Source: Cladopsammia gracilis (taxonomy: Eukaryota; Cnidaria; Anthozoa; Scleractinia; Dendrophylliidae). From it: 64,000 nt of DNA. The stretch covers positions 559,501 to 623,500 of the forward strand of contig JAJGOT010000339.1 in NCBI GenBank assembly GCA_022457155.1, written 5' to 3'. The notes under the pieces were generated by a model that saw nothing but the letters and a program-made list of their open reading frames with translations, searched no databases and was not told the DNA's origin. Shown here in pieces: positions 1 to 13,300 of this stretch. Position 1 is the stretch's first letter. Each line of letters starts with the position of its first letter. A program made the translations under genes and the position numbers.

Positions 1-654
1 AGCCTTGCTTCGCAACTGAGTACAATATTAAAAGGAGTGAACAACAGAGTTGATTGTCCTTAGTATAACAGCTAAACCTTATCTTCTGTTCACGTATCGC
101 AAAATGCATCTCACAACGACGACCATTCTACTTAGTTCAGCCACACATCCAAGAAAACAACAGGCAAGTGAATATCTACCATTATTTTACGAATAAGCGT
201 ATTCAGTTTAAACATAAGCGTGTGGGTTCCCTATGATCGGTCTAAGCGTTTTGTTCTTTCACAGAGCAGTCAAAGAATCGACGAATTAACAAATTGAAAA
301 ACATTACGTCACCCAGTTCTCAATGCGTATTTGTGTCACGCATACACATGTTTTTAATTCAGCATAGGAGCCTTTGATATTTTCTACGTTAACTGCAACA
401 TTTGCGCACTCCTACAAAACTACAAAGAAGTTAAAACTATGTACTTCATAGACTACCATCAAGTAATGGCTGATGCTTTATAAAACCATAGTGTACTGAT
501 TTTCTTTATAAATGTATGATAAATGTATTGTTTACTGTCTGTATGATAATGAATGCATAAATTGACAGCTTTGGCCATTAGCCCTTTCACTCCTGGAAGA
601 ATCAAATCTTGAGTGACGTGAGGAGGATAAAATATCGTACAGATGCTTTTCTAT

Positions 655-1220
655 GGTGCTGTTTATTATGCTATACGAGGGGTTCTAACGTCTGAGTCTG
701 TGGATGAAATCCTAAGGTGTGGCCATTCAAATGAAGGCTGTTGAGCAGTACTTTCCTGTGGTATTTTTTCTTATGCTGTACAAGGTGGTTCTAACTTTTG
801 AGTTTGTGGATGGAATCTGCAGTGTCACCATTCAAATGAAAGCTATTGAGCAGTACTTTCCTGTGGTGCTGTTTATTATGCTGTGCAAGGTGGTTTTAAC
901 TTTTGAGTCTGTGGATGAAATTCTACAGTGTGGCCATTCAAATGAAAGCTATTGAGCAGTACTTTCCTGTGGTGCTGTTTATTATGTTGTACAAGGTGGT
1001 TCTAACTTTTGAGTCTGTGGATGGAATTCTACAGTGAACATTCAAATGAAAGCTACATTCCATTCCAGTGGTACTGTTTATTATGCTGTACACGGTGTTT
1101 CTTAACGAATGCTGTTGAGCAGCACGGTCATCTTTATTATGCTTTACAAGGTGATTGTATCTTGTACAACTAGTCTGCGGATGAAAAAAACAAATAGATC
1201 GTACAGTGTGACCATTCATA
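655..1220. repeat. 105-bp tandem repeat, founder-type array of a dispersed family
   Basis: The unit contains gagcagtactttcctgtggt, ctgtttattatgctgtacaa and gagtctgtggatgaaat. The gagcag word recurs at 743, 848 and 953: period 105. Weak single copies occur near 10204 (minus), 25783, 33590, 36545, 37880, 38090, 38290, 51875 and 63405. The ORFs here are repeat artefacts. Confidence 0.9.
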
Positions 1221-3680
1221 GGAAAAGCCTCTCTACAGTATGTTCTTGTTTTGCTTGGATTTAGCCGCTCGTAAGAGTAAAAGGATTAATGAAACGAGCT
1301 TTACTAAGTAATTACTTCTATTGTTCAACAAAACAGTCAATGCTTTATGCTAATTTTGCGGCAGTCTGTTCAATGCTCTAAAATAATCAGAACGACCGAA
1401 AATAATGCTCTCCAGCACCTCTTTCTCCCGTATTTTCGCGTTCACTTTTTTTCGCTCGTTTTGACTATCGGATGCCTGGAACAGTTAATTGTATCATTCA
1501 ATTCCAGCAGTGTCCATCCCACCGGGTTTTAGTCGAGCATTTTTTTCACGTTCGAATCCCGGGGGTCGGACATCAGCCTACCCTTAATGTGCCCCGGGGC
1601 ATTTTGCATCCTCGTGTTTTTGACTTCAAGGAATCCTGGGTCAATTTCTGACGAGAAATATGTCAAGAACTTGCGCTCATTGGTCACTGGAGGAAAACTT
1701 AGGGAAAACACTTCTCTGTTGAGTAAGTTTGCCTTCAAATAACTTTTGGATGAGTCCAGATTCGAAAACTTTTCCTTCTTTGTTTCACTATTCCCCGAAA
1801 ATTTACAAAACTTTTTGTCACCGCCAAGGGGGCAGTACTGACGCAGCTCTTACAAGGTCTTCTCTGATTTGATGAGAAAACAATAGAACAAACAACACAA
1901 CAATGGACCCTAGCCCTGAAAACAATAGAGCTGCGTGATACCCAGGTCCAATGAAATTAGAGGTTCTAAAGAGCTACGTGGTATCTGCCGCCATGGGCCA
2001 TTTGCCAATTTTTTCTTTTAACAAAATGCAACTTCCCTGTGGTTGCCCCGGGGGGAACATGGGCACTGCTGGAATTGACTGATGCATAACTTTGTGGCCA
2101 TTGAAAAAAACTAAACTATTTAAAAAATTAATAATAACTTCTTCAAATAAACAGCAACGATAGATAAAAATGAAAATCATTTGCATCAGTATTTTAAACG
2201 CCGACGTTTAACTTATAAAATACAAAACTATTCGCAGAATATTTTAACAACCGTATATATATATTTGGCAGCTCGCTTTTCTTAGTTCTATATTTTAGGT
2301 CTATGCCATATTGGCAATGCACTTAATTGGTATGCATGCTCATCCCCAGATGATGCTCTCTAATACAAGCGACGGGAGCTCTCGCGCAACCCCCGTACGA
2401 GTTAAAAATGGCGTTTTAGTACAAAATATGTCACTCAGTTTAAAAATATCACAGAACCTAATTGGGTATAGATAAGGTATAGGCCCTTTACAGGGGTAAT
2501 TCTACCCTGTTTCGTCTGCCACTGAAACATTGTCTCTATATTGTTCGGAGAAAAGTTAAAATAAGGTATTTTCAACAATTGAACGTCATTTTTTTCAAGG
2601 GTCAAGAGAAAATGATCTAAGAGAAGAGAACCCCGCGCCCCATGATAATTATTTTCAATTTAAGTAATGCTCCACATAAGAACTACGGTAAACTTCATTG
2701 TTCTGCGGCATTGGCCCTTTCCCACATAGAATATCTTTGGTTTTAAGAATAGAGGAGGGGCTTATGGTTCATAATTATATTTCAGTAGAAAAATAAAGAA
2801 AATCCATTTGCGTCAAATAAATTTTAGGAAATGTCTGCGCTTAACCAGTCAGAAAAGCAGAAGACAATAGCTAATAATTTTGTTTCTTTGCGGAAGTTCC
2901 CCAAATACAATATCTTTTAAAAATTGCATGTTGTGCGATAGGGTCTCAAATTACTTAAAATCTTAAAAAAAAATTAGACAAAATGCACCTTGAACCTTAA
3001 CTTTTTAGCAGTTTTTGAGTCTAAGCCAATAAGATCACTAGTTGTAACAATGCAAAAAGTTGACATTCCATCGTGCATTGCCGTTCAGCACTTTCCTTCT
3101 TATGCGGATCATTACTTAATATTAGTTTCCACCCATGCTGTGAAGGTTATTTGCATTATAGCTCCCATGACCGCACGGTCTCTATTCCACATAAATCAGA
3201 AATCATATATCATAATCATATAACCTTCATCATTGCTGGAGGTATTTTGCTTGTACAGTGAAGGGGAATCGCGTGTTGTGTGAGAGGTTGTGAACATCAA
3301 CAAACCCGCCTACTCTAAAATTACACGATGTGATTCAAATTGACCAATCAGTTGTCGGTCTTAAAAAAACTACGCTACCCCACACAGTGTGACACTGAAC
3401 TAATAACAGATTGAAAATAATTTTCATTGGAAGAGTCCCATGAATGGGCGATCTGTTCTTTTAGATTATTTTCTCTTGCAAGAGTAGAGATTCCCAATAA
3501 AATTTCCAACTGAAACCCGTCACGTTTGATACGAGAGTCCCCCCGCCACTTGGGCTTATTTACTGATCAAATCGAACCTCCACAATCCCCCCAGGCAACC
3601 GGTCCCCGCGCATTTGAACTTTTGAAATTTGGTTTGTTAAAATTCCCTTCACCCGGTCCCCCGGGTTTTTATGTCCTATC
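1221..3680. other. No gene seen
   Basis: AT-rich non-coding sequence. The terminal D2 exon of the RPTP was sought here and not found. A CCCGGGG-rich patch at 1555-1605 has no recognisable function. Confidence 0.5.
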
Positions 3681-3685
3681 CAAAG

Positions 3686-3731
3686 CCAACCTCGTTCCCA
3701 GGGTCTCTCAGACCCTGGGAACGAGGTTGAT
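3686..3731. repeat. Near-perfect palindrome, aacctcgttcccagggtctc
   Basis: caacctcgttcccagggtct, a short loop, then the exact complement to 3731. It is the head-to-head fusion of two ends of a MITE family also seen at 52485-52592. Confidence 0.85.
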
Positions 3732-3779
3732 CCAAAGCTCGCATTAGGCGATCAAATACCGCTACCCCCAGGAAAGAGA

Positions 3780-5411
3780 TCAGCTTCTGCAGTCCCGGAC
3801 GGGGGGCTAGGATTAGGGTTGGGGGGGGGGATGTTGAAGGTTCCATTTGACCGGTACATTAGTCTATAATACACAGAGTAGTATCTGCAGCAGGGTAATT
3901 GACTTTTTCCTTATCAGCCTTTTTACATGCAGAAGTCATGTTTTCAGATGTAGTCACTCTGAATGGTGTTGATTGTTCTCCAAGCCAAGTAACTCTTGAT
4001 CAGCTCATAGCAGAAGTTGTACTGTTCCTAAAATATAACGTACATATCCTATTACCTTTTTGGAAAATTGCGACTAAATAATTTAAAATTTGCCAAAATT
4101 TGGTTCTTGTAATGCCCCAGAGACCGAGCACTTTCTCACAAACACATTTAAAAATTTATCGTGCTGTAGAGTTGTAATATCTGCTCACTTTAAAACAGGA
4201 TATTACCCGGGGGGGGGGGGGGGGTACTCCCGACAATTTAGGATAGGTGTGTGAGCAAAGGTTCTCAAACCCTGACCCTATTTAAGGGTTATAAATCAAG
4301 ATTTGATACCCTTTTAAGGCCCAAAACCAAGGCGTGCAGTACAGTTTTAACAGACAATATCTCTTTCGTTTTGCGCGTTGGGTGGATACTGCAATTTAGT
4401 GACCCTATCTAAGGAATATCTAAGGATCACAATATCAAAAATACCAAAAAGATATCCTATTTAAGGACTGAGCACTTAAAAAACCCTATCCTTTCGGGCG
4501 GTACATACCTATATAGCGTATATAAGGGAGGACCCCCCCCCCCCGGGGGATATTACCATTTTCCCAGGTGGTAAAATTCGAGTGAATGACTTCCGGTTGA
4601 ACTGAAGAACACACGTATTTTAGCCAAAGTTACACATGGATTTCTTCGCTTTAAGTTAAAGGCATGGCAAGAAAACAATGCGTAAGTTATTCCGCTGTTA
4701 ATAATGATCCAGGAAATGTTTTCTTAGACTGGAGTGAGCCTGCTGAAAATTATTATCGTTGCATTGTCGTCCTTAATAAGAAATAAATTGAGTCAAAAGC
4801 CAAATAATACCCAATTCTCGAAAACCTAATTGACTCCACGATTTCATCCCAAATATTGAAGGTGAATATGATCTGTTTCGGTGGCTGTTTGTTTTTATCG
4901 GCGTTGAATTTAAAGTGGCTACATACAGCAAGCTTCAAACGGTGCGTCGTTTGTGAGAAGATATCCCGGGAAGATATATTTGCATTTGGGGACCGATTCG
5001 AGTTTTATTTTAGTCACAGTAAAAGATAACATGGAAGGTTCCCGCTACGACCAACAACGGCGTCTGTGTAAAATGAGCTGCTTGCGAGTCGCCGCCGTTT
5101 GATAATATTGTTTGCTTGCAGTGCATGCTGGGAAGATGGTAATATCCTGCTCACATGTACACATTGCTATGTTCAACTCACTCCGCTCACGTGTTAATTA
5201 AATATGCACGGTCTGAAACGAAACGAGACAACTGGATGACGTAATACCCTGGGGAATTACAAAACGTTTACATCCCAATGATGACCGACCGACTGATCGA
5301 GTGCTCATTTGCATATATTTAACCGTATACAACAACATCTCTTTCAACCAGTTCAACTCTTTTCGTATTTACAAGATAAAAATAGGCTTTTGTTGGATTT
5401 AGTTTACTGAC
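3780..5411. other. No gene seen apart from one MITE
   Basis: Poly-G patches, the MITE at 4200-4553, otherwise unique AT-rich DNA. No in-frame xQYxxxY-type exon was seen on the minus strand. Confidence 0.5.
4200..4553. mobile_element. MITE with G-tract terminal inverted repeats
   Basis: It starts cccggggg...gtactccc and ends gggaggacccc...ccggggg. The inside is non-coding and rich in ccctatttaagg motifs. A second family member is at 44950-46925 in reverse. Confidence 0.7.
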
Positions 5412-5547
5412 CGCGTTAGTGACCAGTCCTCCTCTCTGTGATCTGAGCCACCTGACTGTTTGGAAAACGTCCACGTTATCTTCAGTCTCCAGTCTCTCGA
5501 TACTTAAACACAGACTGAGGAATACTCCTGTGCGGCCATCACCATTA
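5412..5547 (-). CDS. RPTP exon E27: D2 P-loop
   Basis: A 136-nt exon, the same length as the D1 P-loop exon. It completes [15 protein letters not shown] and ends [20 protein letters not shown] then Ala before gtcagt. The catalytic Cys and Arg are present. The Q-loop Gln is replaced by Thr. The frame stays open past the donor for 30 further codons, but those residues do not resemble a PTP tail. Confidence 0.9.
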
Positions 5548-6992
5548 CTACAACAACAAAAAGAGAAACATTTTTCTATTGACTCTCTCTCAGTGACCAA
5601 TCTCGTAAGTTACACCTCTCTTCATGGACCATGTTAGTTTTACGAAGTCTCGTTTGAAATATTTCTCAGTTAAACGCTATATCCAGACTCACTCGTCAGC
5701 GACCATCGCCCGACCATCTCTCTCAGGCATTGACATCCCCTTTTACTAATAAAAAGTGCCAGTGAGATGTTAGAAGTCTTGTAAGGCTAACAACAATATT
5801 GCTTGAGTTTTGGTACAAAACCTGGCATTGGATACAAACAAAACTGCCCAAATCCTTGTAATCCAGCTAAATAGGCTATACAAAAAGAAACACAAGTAGC
5901 AAACATGCTGCGCACATTTGTCTGTTTTGTGTCATATTTATCCTGTTACTAAATATGTCATCATATTCAAAACGTATTTGTCTTGTCTTTATCAGGGACA
6001 AATGCAATAACATATTTGTCACACATTTATTCTCTTTGCGAACTGGACAAATGTATAATCAGATTTGTCTCATATTTGTCCTTGCGCCAAATATGGTCAA
6101 ATCTGTTATTTCATCCAGTGTAAGCTATAAGGACCATGCGTACCTTTTCTGGACTCCGAGGACTGTCGCTTAGGAGAGTCAACCGAATCATAGACCGAGA
6201 AATACTCCTGAGCACCCATCCCCAATACCACTACGGCAGCAATGAAACATAACACTGATCACTGCTGGTCTACAGTGACAAACAGGGGAAAATTCCCTTA
6301 AGGACAACAGATAGAGGAATTCTCCTGAACGGCCTTGACCATAAATACAAGAACAGCGACGAAAAATCATACTAACAATATAGTCGAACCTCGAATACGG
6401 ACACCTCTCATGGTCTAGAAGAGACTAAAATTTACACAATCTCTACTTCTATAATACGAGCACCTTTATAATATGGACACCTCTCTATTACGAACAGTTC
6501 ACTTGGTACAGAAGAGACTAAAATTCGCACAATCCCTACCTCTATAATACGAGCACCTCCATAATACGGACACCTCTCTATTACGGGCAGTTCACTTGGT
6601 ACAGAGACTAAAATTCACACAATCCCTACCCCTATAATACGAGCACCTCCATAATACGGACACCTCTCTATTACGGGCAGTTCACTTGGTACAGAGACTA
6701 AAATTCACACAATCCCTACCCCTATAATACGAGCACCTCTATAATATGGACACCTTTCTATTACGGGCAGTTCACTTGGTACAGAGACTAAAATTCACAA
6801 AATCCCTAACTCTATAATACTGAGTACCTCTATAATGTGGATACCTCTCTATTACGGACGAATCACTTGGTCCCAAAGGTACCAAAATTGATATAAACTG
6901 TACCTCTATAACACGGGCGCCTCTGCAATAAGGATTATTGCGCTCGTCTCTTTGGTGTCCGTATTAAGGAGGTTCGACTGTAGTACAGCGAT

Positions 6993-7033
<41 letters not shown>

Positions 7034-7278
7034 CGGTGAAATAGGAAAATTATCATCTCTTAGCCATGTGTCAGTTTGATTTCTTTGAGTATCCAAGTAA
7101 AAATCAACCATAAAAACAATTTTAAATACTATACTAAAGGCCTGGTTAAACTAGGAAACATTGTTGCGGAAACATTGTTGCGGAGGCAAATGTTTCCCAG
7201 TTTAGCCGCGCGGGAAACATATGTAGCGGAGACAAATTTTGCTGCTCGGAAACAACAAAATGTTTTTGCCTCAGGTCA

Positions 7279-7311
<33 letters not shown>

Positions 7312-10300
7312 TTCCGAAACATATGTTTCCCAGTTTAGCCACCATGAAAGCATTGTTGACTAGTTTCAGTGCTGCTAGTTAAAATTTTTTTCTTAGCAAC
7401 GGCGAGCGGACCGGCGTGCGTACAACAATGCGCATGCGTGACCCTTTGTTTCCGAAACAATGTTTCCTCGTTTAGCCACCCCGAAAACATTACAGGAAAC
7501 AATGTTTCCTAGTTTAGCGAGGCCTTAAATTTATCACCTCAGTCTAGTTCCACGAATAGCAATAACGCCGTTATTGGATTTATTACCAAACATTAATTTT
7601 TATCGTTTCTTTAGGGGAGTGGTTAACAGTCACTAAACGAACAGAACTGAATCAAGTGCGTTAGCAAGTTACCTGCAGTGTACAATGATTGGACCGTGAT
7701 GCTCCTCCCGAGACTGCACCTTGTGAACTTGCTGGTGTAGGTAGACGAGGGACTGGGCCCGAGGCAAATTAGTCTCTCCCCAGTGGCGGTATTGGAAATG
7801 ATATAATAGGCGACTATCATCGCCCTACGTACCAAGAAAGGAATTAAGGCGATAAGAAATACAGCATTTCATGGCAATAGGGACCTTCTTATAAGTGATG
7901 TGACAATTTTTCTGAAAATAGCAAATATTTGAAATGAAAACGCTCTTATGGTGCAGATTAAATATTTATAGCCTTCCATGTTTGGAATGAGAAGAAAGAT
8001 AATTTTTTTGTCAAAAATTTTACTCTATTAATAAAACTTATAAAAGTCATTAACAATTCATTAGGAAAGTACAAAAGAAACGAAAATTTAATGAAGGTTA
8101 GTAAATCCTGATACAGAACAGCTACATTGTTTCTGTTCACTGATACAGAATATAATAGCGAGTGAATGTATAGTGCCGATACAACACGGACGCGAATGTA
8201 GTAAACAACTTGTCAAATTCACATTCACATGTAAATTAGATACAACCATGCACTCGTGAGTTGTATCTGGAATGCAAATTAGATACAACCACTAGTGAGT
8301 TGTATCAAGATTGTATCAGCCTATACAGGGTAATCATGTGATTGGAATGGCTCATTTCTATTTGTTAGTACCCTTATGAATTATTATAATTTTTACAATG
8401 GCTTGCCTGCGGCTCGCCATTTTAAATGTCCATACAGTTCTTCCGCTCATATCTTATTGCTGCGGAACGAGCGTAGCGAGTGAGCAGCAACATAATCAGG
8501 ATTTAAGAGAAATATATGAGAAAAAAATATAAGCTAGGAAAAATCTCGATTTGATCGCTTTTTACCAGAATTCACTGCGCCACGAACACATTTTGGGCCA
8601 GAATGCACTGCGCCACGAACAATAGCCTCGCTTGCTGTTTCAAGCTCAGTGTTCGCTGCGAGATTTGTAATACAGTATTTTGGTCCAACATGTCCCAGTC
8701 GATGCCAAGACTACTACGAGTTGAGCGGGGACTGCGAGGCATGGTGATAGGACCGTTGAATGGCAAAGATTTTCGAAGATTGTACGGAATAAAAGACAAA
8801 TTTGTTTTGAAATCACTCCGACAGGGGTCGATGAGACTGAGCTGAGCTGAGCGCTTGGGGACGCGAAACCTGAGACGCGAACACACAGTAATTACAAGGT
8901 AACCTAAATTTTCACACCTTCCTCGTGGTGAACGCGTCCTTTACTTAACAATATTCTACAGACATTGCAGGAACTTGATGCGTGAATTACAAACCAAAAT
9001 TAGTCTTGTTAGCTGGAATTTTCGTCGATTCATCCCGGTTACATTTGCTTTGCTTCCCCTCAAAAAACGAAAGAGAAAATTCTGTAATGCCAGCGAGACG
9101 ATAGAGTGATTTTACTTCATCTGTGAAATAGTTAGTAGAATAGTACGCACTATTAGACTATAATTCCATTGTTTCCTTTTGTTTAATTTGGACTATCACA
9201 CACTAATTGTTAGCTGGTGTTTCACAGATGAAGTAAAATCACTTTAAAACAGCATTGTTACAACAAATTTACCGCAGCAATTACTATCTTTTGGATACAC
9301 TAGTCTATAACTTTAGGACAATCTTTCCAAACCTAGAGGTTAAATATGTTTTGTGGTCAAATATGTTTTGTGTAAGAAAAAAGAAAACATCAAGATTTAC
9401 GGCCAGCGAAACTTTCATCTTGTTCTAGGCAAATTATCCGAAGATATTGCCGGTCAACCATATTTTCCAGACATACTTTAAGCCCGGCCAAACCTTAAAA
9501 GGGCTTAATTATTGCAAATTTCATAAAAAATATCACATTTGTAAGACTTTCTCTCATTTGAATAGTATTACCAAGTGAACATTTAAGACGAAAAGGTTAT
9601 AAAGTCGCAAGGTATTAAACATACTGTAACAATACTAAACAGCAGTTTTGAGTTAAGTTTCGGAAAACCAAAGGCAAAGTTATTACTCTGGTCGATCACA
9701 AGAGACGCAGACAATCCAATGAAGCAATCAGAACTTGAAGCAAATTCATGTAGCCGGTGCCAAGCCGTTTGGTTAAAAAAATGGCGCGAGATTATTACAA
9801 AGCGTAGCAATGCAAAACCAAAGCAATCGCTAACTTACTTTCGACGCTCACTTAAAAATCATTCCATAGACAACAACCAATTATACAGTTGAAAATTTAA
9901 ACCAAATGATATCATTTTGTAAGGATCACTAAAGGCAGCTGTTTTTGAACGAACTTATTTTTGTAGTTTTAAAGTGGTCTGGTTTTCACTAACCCCTTGA
10001 CGCCTTAGTTTAAACACTCTTTGGGTGTGTTCCTCCAGTCGCTCCTCGTCAAGTTTCGTCACTCGCAGCTTTCCATATTTAGCCCAACCTTCTTCTGGCC
10101 AATATCGAGTGTCATGTTCCTAATGGGAACAAAAACACGACAATTAACCCTTTAATTACCTCCCAAGAATAAAATTGCATATAAAATCCCAAATTTCATT
10201 TTGTAAAATACTGAAAAACGAATGGTACCATGTAAAAGTAGTACCAAGGAGGTTTCATTTGAATGGTCACACGACAGGATTTCGTTGACAGACTCGAAAG

Positions 10301-13300
10301 TTAGAACTACACTACATATCTCCATACATAATTGGATCTGGGAATGAAAGGGTTAAGCAACAAATAAACCCATTTTATTATTTCCTAATGTCTTATTATA
10401 GTTTATATGTACGAGTTTAGTAATTAAGCTTTACTCACGTAGTGTACTACTCTAAGCTATTGTATAAAGCGAATGGTTTCCTTCCTTTCTTCAGAGGCCA
10501 GGCATCCTATAGAGAAATTATCAAGGCTCTGTCCTTTGTCAAGAAGCCTGATATTTCGCTTTCTCAATTTTGATTAGCATAGATTTTATTGTTTCTATTC
10601 TTTCGTTTTCTCTTCATTTATATAAAAAACTCTAAAGAGTGTTTCATCAGGTATCCGAACATCTCGAAGTGGGATGAAGAAACTCGGCTGCGCCTGGGTT
10701 TTTCATTCCAGTTCATGGTGTTTGGAAATCTTGATGAAACACTCCAGCTCTTTATTTTGTTTCACTTTTATATATTTCATGAAAAGTATGCCATTAACAT
10801 TACCATCTCATTGTCTGGTATATCGCTGAGCATGACCACTATGGTTGACCGCTGTTCCCACACCATGCGCCAAAAGTCATCAACAGTGCTCGCAATTGGT
10901 GCTTGAGTGGCGATGTATAGTCTACCTTCGTTGTAACTCTGACCAAAAATAAAACCACAAAACTCATTTGAAAACCGCTTTATTGATTATTTTTTTCTTT
11001 TGGTTTGGATTTTGCGGGGGTCAATTTCCAAAACACTTTTGCGACAATGTCTAACCAAGGGATAAAAGCATTTTTTTGTTCTCCACCAATACAATGCAAA
11101 ACTCTTTTCCCGTGCTTGGCACCGGTTATATATTATAGCTTTCACCTGCAATTAGTGTATTCCGTTATTTATGTTTCGAATCATGGTTTCATTGTTTGGT
11201 TTTTGGTTTCACAACAGTCAGGACGTACAAAGTGTTCTGAAACGATTCAGAAATCCCAAATGGGTTTCAGTTTAAGGAACATAAATGTACAAACATATAT
11301 CAAGGAAAGGGTCAGCGGTTACTCACATCAATGAAGCTGGCGTTTATGTAGTTTGAACAAGGTTCGTCTGGAATCATCTTAAGACGGACCCTGTTTTGGT
11401 CAACTTAAAAAAAGCAAGAAAAACATAAGTAAAAAAATAAGAATATTGCTTGTTTTCTTTACAAAGTAGAAACGAAACAAGGTGCATTCTGATTGACTGA
11501 AAACCATTTACTAACACTTTGTTTCTTGGCTACCATTATTGTATTATTAACACTTAGGAAAGTGTTTTTAGAGCTTGAAACAACTGTTGAATCACTCGTA
11601 TTCGTCTCATGTTTTCACAGTTGTGCCATTCTCCCAAACGTCTATCCATGTTGATACGTACAGCTACCGTAACTTGATGAAGACATGGAAAACGTTTTCT
11701 ATTCTCACTGGGGCCATCTCGTACAAACGCCCCAAATCTCTTCGGAATTCAAGGATAAAAATTCCCGCGCGCTCGTAGTCCCCCGGGTGTTCTGTTTCAC
11801 ACAGGTTTGGTATAAATAGGCCTGTTTTGGCCTGTTTAATTCCCTTTTCGTTAAACGTTCGCCAGTCGTTAGCTTGGCGTCCCTCCCTCCTCCCCGCAGC
11901 GATGACCATTGTTCCCATCCTAGCTAGCTCCCGCTCCTTTACGCCTCCGGGCTCGCTTCTTCCCATATCTTATCCTTGCCTGGGGCGTTTGGGAGTGAGG
12001 GCTCCCAGTGTGAATATATTACTATTTCAGCTCTCACTTAGTTTTGTTGATATAACTACTAAGTTGACCTACGCCAGTACAAGCGTAATAGATGGGTAAT
12101 AGCCTCAACAGATTGGTTATCTACGATGGCGGATCTTGGGGAGGGAATGGGGGGAGAGGGGGGTTAGTGATTGATGCTAATCAAAACAGAACTTCACGAT
12201 ATCGTCTAAAAGGCAAGAATGCGTTTAGCTTCGTCTATTATCACATGTTTAGGCAAGCACTGTCTAAGCTTGGGTTTCTCTGCCAATAGTCACCCAAGAT
12301 AACACTATCATTAAAGCTTTTATATATGGTTAAGTTATGATGCTTACAGGGCAATCTCTCAGGACAGCGGTTCTTCACCACGTTTTCTCGCACTAACGCG
12401 TCGCTAAAGTAGGGCGAGTCAGCAGGATAGACTTGAAGATTCTGTTGATTAGAAAGTAAAAGGAATATGCAAAAATCATTTAACTGCTCGTCAAAAATAC
12501 TGTAGATGTAATATGATGTACAAAGCTACGAGCATCGTTTGCGATTATTCGGACGCATCCTGTTTGCTCTGCTTCTTAACTGCTGAGTAAGCTATTTACA
12601 TAGCGTAGGCTAGGATTTCAATACAGGACTGTCGTGTTAATTACAAATACATATAATGGTCTCCACTCAGAGGAGGGACACCGGATTGCAAGACCAGCTG
12701 GCCTAACTTCAAGGCCTTGCCGGCTTCTTGACATATCTTCCAACCACTGACAAAATCATGCATTTATGCTCGTTATTAACTTATGACGCACCTTATCAAT
12801 TTCTTTACCATATAAATTCCGAAACGCGAAGACACCCAGTACCAGTACACATGACAATTACAGAAGAATGTAGATAGCCTACAAACTCGTTCCCAGGCTC
12901 TTATCCGCGCTCAAAATGGCGGGCGTAGAAACCGCTGGACAAGGCTGCCAAAATGCTCCAAAATTCCTGGAGTACATTTTCCCATAAAACATGATGAGAT
13001 TTCTTCGTTTCGTCTCACAACACAGTTGCCACGGCTTCCTCCAAAAACGCTATTTCATCGTGTGTCACGTGACCAAATACTCCGCGATTCTTGGAGTTTT
13101 TTGGAGATTCTTGGGTGTCTACGCCCGCCCGCCATTTTGAAATCGAAAAGGGCCTGGAGACGAGGATAGGAAGCCTATTTAATGTCTCTACAAACTCCAT
13201 AACTGATTATGGTAATACCTCCAATATAACATAGGATAGACCTTCGTGAGAAACAAGCTACAATCTAATAATAAACTAGCCGTACCTCAAACTCCGTTGT

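Noticed and set aside
719..955. 78-codon plus ORF and the 93-codon minus ORF beside it
   Set aside because: Both are the 105-bp tandem repeat read in different frames.
5319..5411. Read-through C-terminus of E27 (VSKLNPTKAYFYL...)
   Set aside because: The 136-nt exon length shared with D1 and with the second RPTP supports the donor at 5412; the read-through residues are not PTP-like.
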